Positions 35,418 to 42,888 of a stretch of 64,000 nucleotides of DNA are shown one piece after another. A program made the position numbers and the translations under genes. Positions within the stretch are counted from its first letter, which is position 1, and every line of letters starts with the position of its first letter. Source of the stretch: Polaribacter sp. SA4-12 (GTDB taxonomy: Bacteria > Bacteroidota > Bacteroidia > Flavobacteriales > Flavobacteriaceae); assembly GCF_002163675.1 (NCBI RefSeq), contig NZ_CP019334.1:1498001-1562000 (forward strand), written 5' to 3'. The notes beneath the pieces were generated by a model. The model did no database searches. It was not told the origin of the DNA and saw nothing but the letters and a program-made list of their open reading frames with translations.

Positions 35418-35632
35418 TGGAATTGTTATCTGAATTTGTGAAAAAACGTAGAAAGGAAGTACAGCTTACCCAAGAAGAATTTGCAGAACGGGCAGGTGTT
35501 GCTTTAACTGTGATACGAAAAATAGAACAAGGTAAAACCAATTTGAATTTAGAAAAAGTCAATTTGGTTTTGGCGATGTTTGGACACGAATTGGCACCAG
35601 TATCAAAAAAAGTAGCAAATGAGACAAGGTAA
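35417..35632 (+). CDS. hipB: HipB-like XRE antitoxin/repressor
   Basis: A 71-residue XRE-family helix-turn-helix protein (KEVQLTQEEFAERAGVALTV, then IRKIEQGKTNLNLEKV). In three-gene hip operons it binds operator DNA and represses the operon together with the toxin complex. It overlaps hipS by 14 bp. Three near-identical 20-bp sites in front of it are its likely targets. Confidence 0.9.
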   Translation: MELLSEFVKKRRKEVQLTQEEFAERAGVALTVIRKIEQGKTNLNLEKVNLVLAMFGHELAPVSKKVANETR

Positions 35633-35954
35633 CGTATATTATAAAGAGATTTTGGCAGGAACGATTACAGAAACTGGTGAAGGAGATTATGTTTTTGTTT
35701 ATGATGAAACATATGTTGTAAAACACCCTAAATCATTTATTACTTTTAGTATGCCTGTAAGAAAAGCCCCCTATATTAGTAACCGTTTGTTTCCTTTTTT
35801 TGAAGGATTGATTCCTGAAGGATGGCTATTGAATGTAGCAACCGAAAACTGGAAGATAAAATCAAATGATAAAATGGGTTTGTTATTAGCTTGTTGTCAA
35901 AATTGTATAGGAGCTGTTAGTGTTGTACCCATAAAAGAGTCTAATGAAAACTAA
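35619..35954 (+). CDS. hipS: HipS-like protein (stand-alone HipA N-terminal subdomain)
   Basis: A 111-residue protein matching the N-terminal subdomain-1 of HipA kinases: VYYKEILAGTI, then FSMPVRKAPYISNRLFPFFE and GLIPEGWLL, followed by DKMGLLLACCQNCIGAV. In the described HipBST system this separate subunit, not HipB, neutralises the HipT kinase. The split from the kinase is natural here: the gene has its own ATG within hipB and overlaps hipT by 11 bp. Confidence 0.88.
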   Translation: MRQGNVYYKEILAGTITETGEGDYVFVYDETYVVKHPKSFITFSMPVRKAPYISNRLFPFFEGLIPEGWLLNVATENWKIKSNDKMGLLLACCQNCIGAVSVVPIKESNEN

Positions 35955-36888
35955 AAAAAACTGTTTGTACTGTTATAAAGCCTTAGAAAATGAAATTGAT
36001 TTTCATAAAAAATGTGCTTTAGAATTCTTTGGAACTACTACTCCACCCAAACTCAGTTATAATTTAACAGAGATGGATGCTTTGGCCAAAGATGTTATTT
36101 CTAGAAGTATTGCTGTGCCAGGAGTACAACCCAAACTATCAATGTCTTTAGACAACAATACTAGTACAAAAGAAAACCCAAGACTTACAGTTGTTGGGGC
36201 CTTGGGAGGAAACTATATTTTTAAACCACCCTCATCAGCATATAAAGAAATACCAGAAAATGAGCATTTAACGATGCGTATTGCTGAAGCATTTAGTATT
36301 AGCGTTGTTCCTTCTAGTTTGATACGACTTGCCTCTGGTGAGCTTTCTTATATTACCAAACGTATTGATAGAACTTCTGAAGGAGACAAGATACATATGA
36401 TTGACTTTTTTCAAATTACAGAAGCTTTTGATAAATATAAAAGCTCTATGGAAAAAGTAGGAAAAGCAATTGGGCAATATGCGAGTAACACCTTATTAGA
36501 TAAAATCTTATTTTTTGAATTGGCATTGTTTAGTTTTTTAACAGGAAATAATGACATGCATTTGAAGAATTTTTCTATGATTGAGAGTGCTTCTGGCTGG
36601 AAACTAGCCCCTGCTTATGACTTGTTAAATGTTGCAATTCTATTGCCAGAAGATACAGAAGAACTTGCTTTAACCCTTACAGGGAAAAAAAGCAATCTAA
36701 AAAAACAACATTTTGAACAATTAGGGATTGACTTAGGATTGACAGAAAAACAAATCAAAGGTGTTTTTAAACGCATGCTAAAAAACAAAACCAAAGCGAT
36801 TCAATTCATTGAAGCTTCTTTTTTATCTGATGAGATGCAACTATCTTATAAAACTATCTTAGATCATAGATATCAAAAAATAGAATAA
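35944..36888 (+). CDS. hipT: HipT-like serine/threonine kinase toxin
   Basis: A 314-residue HipA-fold kinase lacking subdomain-1. The Gly-rich/phosphorylation loop reads VQPKLSMSL (residues 61-69) with Ser66 and Ser68 in the S-x-S arrangement known from HipT. The Lys of GNYIFKPPSS, the catalytic loop NNDMHLKNFS and the metal-binding YDLLN follow. Known HipT phosphorylates tryptophanyl-tRNA synthetase and stops translation; the target here is unknown. A Cys-rich N-terminal extension (KKNCLYCYK, HKKC, residues 5-24) is typical of such stand-alone HipA C-terminal proteins. Confidence 0.9.
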   Translation: MKTKKNCLYCYKALENEIDFHKKCALEFFGTTTPPKLSYNLTEMDALAKDVISRSIAVPGVQPKLSMSLDNNTSTKENPRLTVVGALGGNYIFKPPSSAYKEIPENEHLTMRIAEAFSISVVPSSLIRLASGELSYITKRIDRTSEGDKIHMIDFFQITEAFDKYKSSMEKVGKAIGQYASNTLLDKILFFELALFSFLTGNNDMHLKNFSMIESASGWKLAPAYDLLNVAILLPEDTEELALTLTGKKSNLKKQHFEQLGIDLGLTEKQIKGVFKRMLKNKTKAIQFIEASFLSDEMQLSYKTILDHRYQKIE

Positions 36889-36959
36889 AAAAGAACTTAC
36901 AATACAACCAACCTAATTGAAAGTAATTAGTGAAGTTAATCCTGATTGAAAAAATAAGA

Positions 36960-36990
36960 ATGAGCTATAAAAACCAACTTTATAGCTCAT
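36960..36990. repeat. Perfect inverted repeat after the hip operon
   Basis: ATGAGCTATAAA and TTTATAGCTCAT are 12-bp arms around a 7-nt loop, 71 bp after hipT. There is no clear T-run on the plus strand, so termination is uncertain. Confidence 0.5.
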
Positions 36991-37073
36991 AATGCAAAAA
37001 AAAGAGAACTCGATACAAAAAAACAGCCAAATTATAGCTAGACATTTTTATTTATACTAATCGAATAGACTAT

Positions 37074-37376
37074 TTAGTACACTCTTTTTTTATTGATTGA
37101 TTGTTGTTCTAAAACATTTAAAATATCTTGTTTTTTAAACCGAATTTTATTGCCCAAACGTATTGGATTTATAATACCATATTTAGACCAAGAACTAACA
37201 GTAACTAGACTTATTTTTAAGTACTCAGCAACTTCTTTACGAGTTAACAACTCATCACTTTTGGTTTTTGATAATTGTTTTAAATAGCTTTCAATTTTTA
37301 GCAATAATTTATCAGCAACTTTATCTGCTAATTCATCTACTGATACTTCTGTGATTTGGATTGTTTTTGTAATCAT
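37074..37376 (-). CDS. Helix-turn-helix protein behind the structured leader
   Basis: A 100-residue protein: an N-terminal helical part (VSVDELADKVADKLLLKIES) and a C-terminal HTH_17/excisionase domain (LTRKEVAEYLKISLVTVSSW, wing PIRLGNKIRFKKQDI). It is similar in plan to the proteins at 8707 and 31858. Its ATG lies 24 bp after a conserved hairpin-rich element (37400-37480), which suggests RNA-level control. No integrase accompanies it here, so it may be left over from another element. Confidence 0.82.
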   Translation of the reverse strand: MITKTIQITEVSVDELADKVADKLLLKIESYLKQLSKTKSDELLTRKEVAEYLKISLVTVSSWSKYGIINPIRLGNKIRFKKQDILNVLEQQSINKKRVY

Positions 37377-37399
37377 TGTTATTTGGCTTTTATTTCATT

Positions 37400-37480
37400 A
37401 TATTTAAGCTTCTTTTTCAGGAAGCCTTTTTCAAGGCTTTTTCATAGCAATTTTTACCCACCTCTCTACGATGTGGGTTT
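37400..37480 (-). ncRNA. Conserved hairpin-rich element, copy 2 (leader of the HTH gene)
   Basis: On the minus strand this carries the same order as 30308-30388: CCCAC/GTGGG hairpin, GTAAAAATTGCTATGAA, AAGCCTT/AAGGCTT hairpin. The 3' side of the second hairpin can alternatively pair in a GCTTC/GAAGC hairpin, so two folds exclude each other. This is what a riboswitch or attenuator-like leader could use. It ends 24 bp before the ATG of the HTH gene. Confidence 0.65.
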
Positions 37481-37499
37481 TTATTTGAACTAAATTTAA

Positions 37500-38177
37500 A
37501 CAACCATTAAAATACCTAGTGTGTTGGCAGCAGCGTGGATAAGTGTATAACTTTTTATTTGTTTTGCTTTATCCTTTTGATTGTTTTTGTTAAAAGTGGA
37601 TGCCCTAAAATTTCTTTACTATTTGAAACTTTATCGATTATACTTCATAAAGTAAGATTGTAATTCGCATTTACTTTTAGTGAAAACAATTGACTACAGT
37701 TTTGTTAACAAATAAACATTTATACTCTTATTGGATTTTTCTTGATTTTATAGGTGCTCTCAAAACTATTTGAATCATTCTAATTTACATATTACCTCAA
37801 CATTTTATTGAAACTAAAATAGCACTTATAAAAACAATGCATAAGTGTTAGAACCTTTATTGAATAACTATATTATCCTATTTTGTAACTACGTGAGCGT
37901 TGGATTAGCGGCTATTTAGTTCACGACCTTTCTATTTTACGGGAGTTTATGAATATCCTTAAAATATCTTTATAGTTACAATTTAAGCATTGGGAAGCGG
38001 CTATTTTACATAATGGCGTTATAGTGCCTGGAGTTTTTACGGAAGAGCAGTATAACTGCGCATTATGTTACTTAGCTTTGGGAATTATTGCTTATTGTAA
38101 GAAAGTGATTTCATACTTAGATTTTAATTCCCCTAAAAATTCTAAAAAAATAGACTTCCTTTAAATATCTTAAACCT
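37500..38177. other. Long non-coding stretch, unexplained
   Basis: I find no convincing gene on either strand. AGCGGCTATTT occurs twice in direct orientation (37907-37917 and 37996-38006), each within a locally more G/C-rich patch (37890-38095) that may be a decayed element end or RNA. Nothing else stands out. Confidence 0.4.
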
Positions 38178-38835
38178 TTATTTAGTGCAAATATATTTAT
38201 CGATTATATATTGAGAGATCGGTTTTAATGTTTTACCCGTTTGAGGATGCAAACCTAAAGATGTAAATACTTCTAATTTACCATTTGATTTTTTTCCGTA
38301 CCAAATTATTGCTTTACCATTCTCCCCAAAATATTTTACCTCACAATTAGGCTCATTTTTTTTGAAAAATTTTATCCTTTCTTCTTTGTGAATTTTTAGT
38401 TGGCATACACTGTATTTTTCTGTATCAAATTTAACCTCGACATATTTATCATTATCTCAAACCATTCATCTTTGTTTATTGATAGAAAAAACGACTAAAA
38501 ATGTAAGAAAAATAATACTTAATATAACAGCAATTTTATTGTTTTGTACGCCTTTTAAAAATCCTTCAGTAGCTTCAAGTTTTTTATTTTTTTGTTTTCC
38601 CTGATGTGGTTCACTATTATTTTTTAACACTACATTATTTTCAGCAAAATCAAAATAATCTTCATAGCCTAAATATTTACAAAAAGAATTTAGTACAATT
38701 TGCTATTTAACTACAACCTTCTTCTCGTTATGATTTCTAGCATCATTATATAAAACACGTAAACTTTTATCACCAAACGAACATTTAACAAGGCATGAGG
38801 TCACAGAAATACTATCAATGAATATTTCTAGTGTT
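38178..38835 (-). pseudogene. Decayed gene for a membrane-anchored protein
   Basis: Three open pieces on the minus strand join in order. They read SLRVLYNDARNHNEKK, then (after a TAG) LNSFCKYLGYEDYFDFAENN with a membrane helix VILSIIFLTFLVVFSINK, then (after a TGA and a frameshift near 38455) VEVKFDTEKYSVCQLK through GLHPQTGKTLKPISQYIIDK to the stop at 38178. The pieces are colinear and protein-like, so this is one broken gene. The first part resembles N-terminal DNA-binding-like regions of Flavobacteriia proteins with a central membrane helix. Family not named. Confidence 0.6.
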
Positions 38836-39320
38836 CATAATATGAGTAAAAAGGGAATCCCACAAAAACACCAAATCTCTGGGAGAGTATTATACATAAG
38901 ATCAGGAATAGAAAATTCAATTATCAAACTAATTTAATAATTGGATCAAGAACAAAATTATGCCTAAACCGATAATCTACATTTTAGGGTAAAATCTGTA
39001 TTAGTTATAAAAACCAAAGCAGACTAATCAATCTTAAGTTAAACATCATAAATTTAATAACCCAGATTTCTTTGCAACAGTTGGGGGGTAATGATTCTAT
39101 TATAAAAAAAGAAGATATTTCCCCAAAGTGTTGCATCTAAACAGATAAAATTATAAAATGAATAACAAACATTATTATTTTTCAACACATACAATTAACC
39201 GATCTATCTAAACTCGCTAAGAAGCTGAAGCAACATACAGAACATTAGACGAAGATACCATAGATATGTTTAATCAACTTTTAGTCGATAATTAATAAAG
39301 AACTAAGTATGAAAAGCCTT
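38836..39320. other. Non-coding stretch with possible gene scraps
   Basis: No intact gene is seen. Near 39217-39296 the plus strand encodes EAEATYRTLDEDTIDMFNQL followed by a stop, with stops just upstream, so it may be the 3' scrap of a lost gene. The rest is A/T-rich sequence without clear structure. Confidence 0.4.
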
Positions 39321-39596
39321 TTAACTGCTCGTTTGGATCCGAGTTTGTTTCTCGGCGTCTACACAGAAACAAAAAATCCTCCAAATTTGGAGGATTTTTT
39401 GTTTTAGACAAATTAAAGAAACTTCTTGAGAGTATCCTTGTTTTAATATAAAAGGATGTTCTATAAAAGGTGTTTTTAAATACTTTTCTTTACAATGATA
39501 ACATTTATATCCTTTGGCTTTAGGTATCAACTTTAAAATAAAACGCCTTGTTAGTCTTTTTCTATAACTAGATTGGCATGAGGGACATTTACACAT
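39321..39596 (-). CDS. Small zinc-ribbon-like protein, C-terminus probably aberrant
   Basis: A 91-residue frame. The first half has two Cys pairs, CPSC (Cys4/Cys7) and CYHC, in a layout typical of a small zinc ribbon, with a basic segment between them. The second half (after about residue 62) reads through a perfect 30-bp palindrome that looks like a terminator, so the natural protein probably ended earlier and this tail results from a lost stop. The protein is not membrane-bound. Function unknown. Confidence 0.45.
   Translation of the reverse strand: MCKCPSCQSSYRKRLTRRFILKLIPKAKGYKCYHCKEKYLKTPFIEHPFILKQGYSQEVSLICLKQKILQIWRIFCFCVDAEKQTRIQTSS
39371..39400. terminator. Perfect 30-bp palindromic terminator
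   Basis: An uninterrupted palindrome: AAAAAATCCTCCAAA followed by its exact reverse complement. A and T runs at the two ends allow termination on both strands. It lies inside the C-terminal part of the zinc-ribbon reading frame. Confidence 0.75.
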
Positions 39597-39736
39597 TTTG
39601 TTGGAGATATAGTTAATTAATAACCATTTCTTTTCTCATAATTTTTTACATAAAAAGCCAGTAAAAATACTTACTGCCTTTTTTAAATTTATTAATAATC
39701 GTCAACCTTTTAGAATGACACAATTATGTTTAATAT

Positions 39737-39904
39737 TTAAAACCCTGTCCCTGGAGCTTCGGGGCTAGCAGCTTGCGCTTTTTGTGGACTTAATATCATA
39801 TAAGTTCCTAGTGCAGTAAGTGCTGCATATTTACCGTAATTACCAATCTTTTTAAGAGCGTCTTTACGAGTAATTTCTTCTGTATTTTTTATATTATTTT
39901 TCAT
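39737..39904 (-). CDS. 55-aa conserved-looking small protein at the end of the polysaccharide locus
   Basis: ATG at 39904, TAA at 39737. The protein begins MKNNIKNTEEITRKDALKKI, has a hydrophobic stretch (YAALTALGTYMILSP), then QKAQAASPEAPGTGF. The K-rich start, hydrophobic core and AQA-like site resemble a small exported peptide. I recall similar short genes with a SP-x-APG tail in Flavobacteriia polysaccharide loci. It lies 28 bp downstream of a T9SS protein gene in the same direction. Function unknown. Confidence 0.7.
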   Translation of the reverse strand: MKNNIKNTEEITRKDALKKIGNYGKYAALTALGTYMILSPQKAQAASPEAPGTGF

Positions 39905-39932
39905 TTTGTCTTGTTTTAAAAATTCTCGTAAA

Positions 39933-41666
39933 TTATTCTAAGATTATTTTTTTGTTTAAAGTTCCTTTATCAGATTGAAGTTTTACAATATAAACTCCTG
40001 TTGATAAGCTTGGTAACGAAACATTATTTGTGTTGGCAGCTTCAAAAGAAGTAGTCATCACTCTTTTACCTAAAAGGTTATATAATGAAACAGTCGATTC
40101 TCCTTGTGTTAAACCAGTAATTTTTAAATTACTATTACTTGTTTTATAAATACTTACACTATTTAATAATGTTGCATCTAAACCTAACACAGAAGATGTT
40201 CTAGTATGTATATAAAAACGACCATTTGTAACCGCTTCAGAAACTGTTGTTTTATAAGTTGCATCTGTTTCGTCTAAACGTATAAGTGTTTTGTTTGTTC
40301 TATCTTCTAAATATACGTTATACCCAGCAGGTACATTTAATACGTCTGCTCTAAAAGTAATTTCTGAACCAGCTTTAGCATTTACGCCTACAGAAATAAT
40401 CATATTTTCTAAATTAGCATTAGGTAAAGATTGTATTGCTAATTTTTTACCAGTATTATCTTTTACTAATTGTGTATAAAGAGCAAACTCTGAACTATAA
40501 CCACCAAATAGAGAACTATCATATCCACTATCAAAAGAGGTTGTAGAATTATCTGTATATCTAATAGAAGTACTTCTTCTAACATCATCTGTAGCTATTA
40601 ATAAATCTATTTCAAATCTATCTTTAGAAGTTTTATAAAACCCATCAGTTTTTGCATGTGTTTGCATCGTTTCTTGAAACTTAAAAGCACCACCACCTGT
40701 TTTTGCTTTTACAAAGAAACCTTGCACTGGTGAAATATGATATGTAGCAAAATCTCCAAGATTTTTTGTTATCCAATCTCCAGTACCTCCACCAGCAGTA
40801 TTATCCCAAAACCACAAAGTTGCTTCATCAAGAATTCCTGAATTTAAAGCTAAAACATTATTAGTTGCATGTGCTGCTGTATTTGCAAACAAATATGTAG
40901 TAAAAGGATTCCCCATTAAATTAAATCCATTTCCACCATCCGTAATAGCAATAGTAAAATCAGCATCAACTAATTTACCTTTAAATTGAACATCTGGTTT
41001 TGTTATATCTCCAGTGTTGTTCAATTTTGTAGAATACCCCTGACCTTTTTCTAATTTGTCAGTTGTATTAGGTAAAGGATTTGGAAAATAAGTATACTTT
41101 AACCCTGCAGCATTTGCGTCATTGTAAGAAGCTAATGAATATTTACTACTACCATTTGTTACAATGGTTGTTGCATTAGTAACGTAATTATTAATTGTAG
41201 CTTGTTTAAGAGGCGAAGAAATTAAATGCCAATCATCATTACTAGGTAATCTCATTTTAGCAGTAATGTTTCCACCAGAAAATGTACCTCCAAAAATTAA
41301 GGTACCCATACTTTTACCAGTTGCAGTAACAAAAAGAATATTACTATTTGAACCAGAAGTAACATTATTAGTTACATTTAAACTTTTTTCTGCATTTATT
41401 TGTAATTTCCCTGTTCCTGAAGCAGTAATAGAATTTGCTAAAGCTCCGGCTACTTTTATTTTAGCTAACATTCCATCAGGAATAACTACATCATGTGCAG
41501 CTGTTGGTATTATTCCTAAAGACCAATTTGTAGCTGTTTCCCAAGTATCATCTCCTGCACCAGTAGTTGCAGCAACACCATCTAGAAGTGAGTCGTTAAA
41601 TGTATTTGTTTGCGCACTCACAACTATTGAAGCAAGAAAGCAAATTGTTAGTATAATTTTTTTCAT
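39933..41666 (-). CDS. T9SS-secreted protein of unknown function
   Basis: A 577-residue exported protein: signal peptide (ILTICFLASIVVSAQ, cleaved after SAQ), a beta-rich body beginning with WETATNWSLGIIPTAAHDVV as in surface repeat proteins, and a C-terminal type A sorting domain (STVSLYNLLGKRVMTTSF to VYIVKLQSDKG). The sorting domain sends it through the type IX system to the surface or medium. There is no catalytic motif I can name. It is a late gene of the polysaccharide operon and may bind substrate. Confidence 0.8.
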   Translation of the reverse strand: MKKIILTICFLASIVVSAQTNTFNDSLLDGVAATTGAGDDTWETATNWSLGIIPTAAHDVVIPDGMLAKIKVAGALANSITASGTGKLQINAEKSLNVTNNVTSGSNSNILFVTATGKSMGTLIFGGTFSGGNITAKMRLPSNDDWHLISSPLKQATINNYVTNATTIVTNGSSKYSLASYNDANAAGLKYTYFPNPLPNTTDKLEKGQGYSTKLNNTGDITKPDVQFKGKLVDADFTIAITDGGNGFNLMGNPFTTYLFANTAAHATNNVLALNSGILDEATLWFWDNTAGGGTGDWITKNLGDFATYHISPVQGFFVKAKTGGGAFKFQETMQTHAKTDGFYKTSKDRFEIDLLIATDDVRRSTSIRYTDNSTTSFDSGYDSSLFGGYSSEFALYTQLVKDNTGKKLAIQSLPNANLENMIISVGVNAKAGSEITFRADVLNVPAGYNVYLEDRTNKTLIRLDETDATYKTTVSEAVTNGRFYIHTRTSSVLGLDATLLNSVSIYKTSNSNLKITGLTQGESTVSLYNLLGKRVMTTSFEAANTNNVSLPSLSTGVYIVKLQSDKGTLNKKIILE

Positions 41667-41678
41667 ATTTTCTGATTT

Positions 41679-42878
41679 TTAGTTAATTATTAATTTTTGT
41701 GTAGATAAATTATTTTTAGTATCAATAACTTTTACGAAATAGATTCCGCTATTTAGTTTAGAAACGTTTAAAGTATTTGTTATGTTAGATGCTCTTTCTA
41801 ATACTTTTTTACCAGCGATATCAAACACTAAAATTTTAGAAATTGTATTTGTTGTATTAATTTTTATAGTAGAATTTGCTGGGTTTGGGTAAATAGATAA
41901 ATTGTTAAAAACATTATCTTTTGTAGACAACACTTCTGTATTATCTATAACAATACTGCTAAACTCCATTGTACCTGCATCTGCTGCTTTACCTGCATTG
42001 TCGCCTGTGCTAATACCAACACCAACTGAAAAAGACACATCTCCTGTCCATTCAGCAATATCTTTTAAGTCAAAAACATACGTTTTTGCTTCAGTATCAT
42101 TTGTCGATATTACTTTGGTAACAGTAGAACCATTTGCAACAAAACGTAATTGATCATTTGTAGAAGAATTATTTTTCAAAACAATGGTAACTGTTTTATT
42201 AGTAGTTGCATTTACATGACGTAAATTCTGAACTAATTTTGCAAATTTTAATGCTTCTGGTGTAAATGTTAATGTACCTGCTGTTGGGCCAGAAATAGCT
42301 CCATTTGTTGCTATAAAACCCTCAGTATCATTATTTGTTGCAAAACTAAATATTTCTTGCAGTGTAGTCGGTATTGTTGCTACAATTTGAATTTTATCAA
42401 TATCTATAGTTACTTGAGGATCTGGCAATACATAATCAGTGTTTCCAGCAGCTCTAAAGTGTAACTTAATATCATCCATTGTCCCTGTCCAATTTGCATT
42501 AGACATATCAAACCAATAAGTAACAAAATCAGCATCTCCAGTAGTTATGTCGAGGTTTTTATATACTCTACCACCAGAAGGTTTTAAAAAAGAAACTCTT
42601 AAAAAATCTGGACCAGTTGCACTAATATTTTTTAATGTAACTCCAACAATTGTATTTACAGATGTATCTACACCTGCTGTAAGAGTAGCAAACGTTGGGT
42701 TTTTTAAAGAACCATCTGTTGTATTGTCTTTTGTTGTAAGTTTAATTGAAGTTGCTTCGTTAGTTGCTGTTACACCTCCAAGCACTGTCCAACCATCATC
42801 TGTGTTTGTAAAGTCGAATGTCTGTCCAATTCCAATAAATGGTAAGATCATTAATAATAAAAAAGTAATTTTTTTCAT
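41679..42878 (-). CDS. T9SS-secreted protein with two jelly-roll (CBM-like) modules
   Basis: A 399-residue protein starting at the ATG at 42878, which gives a clean signal peptide (ITFLLLMILPFIGIGQ). A longer frame to 42983 only overlaps the previous gene. Two similar modules follow: FDFTNTDDGWTVLGG with FLRVSFLKPSGG, and FATNNDTEGFIATNG with DQLRFVANGS. Both look like carbohydrate-binding jelly rolls. The C-terminus is a T9SS sorting domain (NLSIYPNPANSTIKI). No catalytic residues are evident, so a glycan-binding role is likely. Confidence 0.8.
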   Translation of the reverse strand: MKKITFLLLMILPFIGIGQTFDFTNTDDGWTVLGGVTATNEATSIKLTTKDNTTDGSLKNPTFATLTAGVDTSVNTIVGVTLKNISATGPDFLRVSFLKPSGGRVYKNLDITTGDADFVTYWFDMSNANWTGTMDDIKLHFRAAGNTDYVLPDPQVTIDIDKIQIVATIPTTLQEIFSFATNNDTEGFIATNGAISGPTAGTLTFTPEALKFAKLVQNLRHVNATTNKTVTIVLKNNSSTNDQLRFVANGSTVTKVISTNDTEAKTYVFDLKDIAEWTGDVSFSVGVGISTGDNAGKAADAGTMEFSSIVIDNTEVLSTKDNVFNNLSIYPNPANSTIKINTTNTISKILVFDIAGKKVLERASNITNTLNVSKLNSGIYFVKVIDTKNNLSTQKLIIN

Positions 42879-42888
42879 AAGAATAGAT

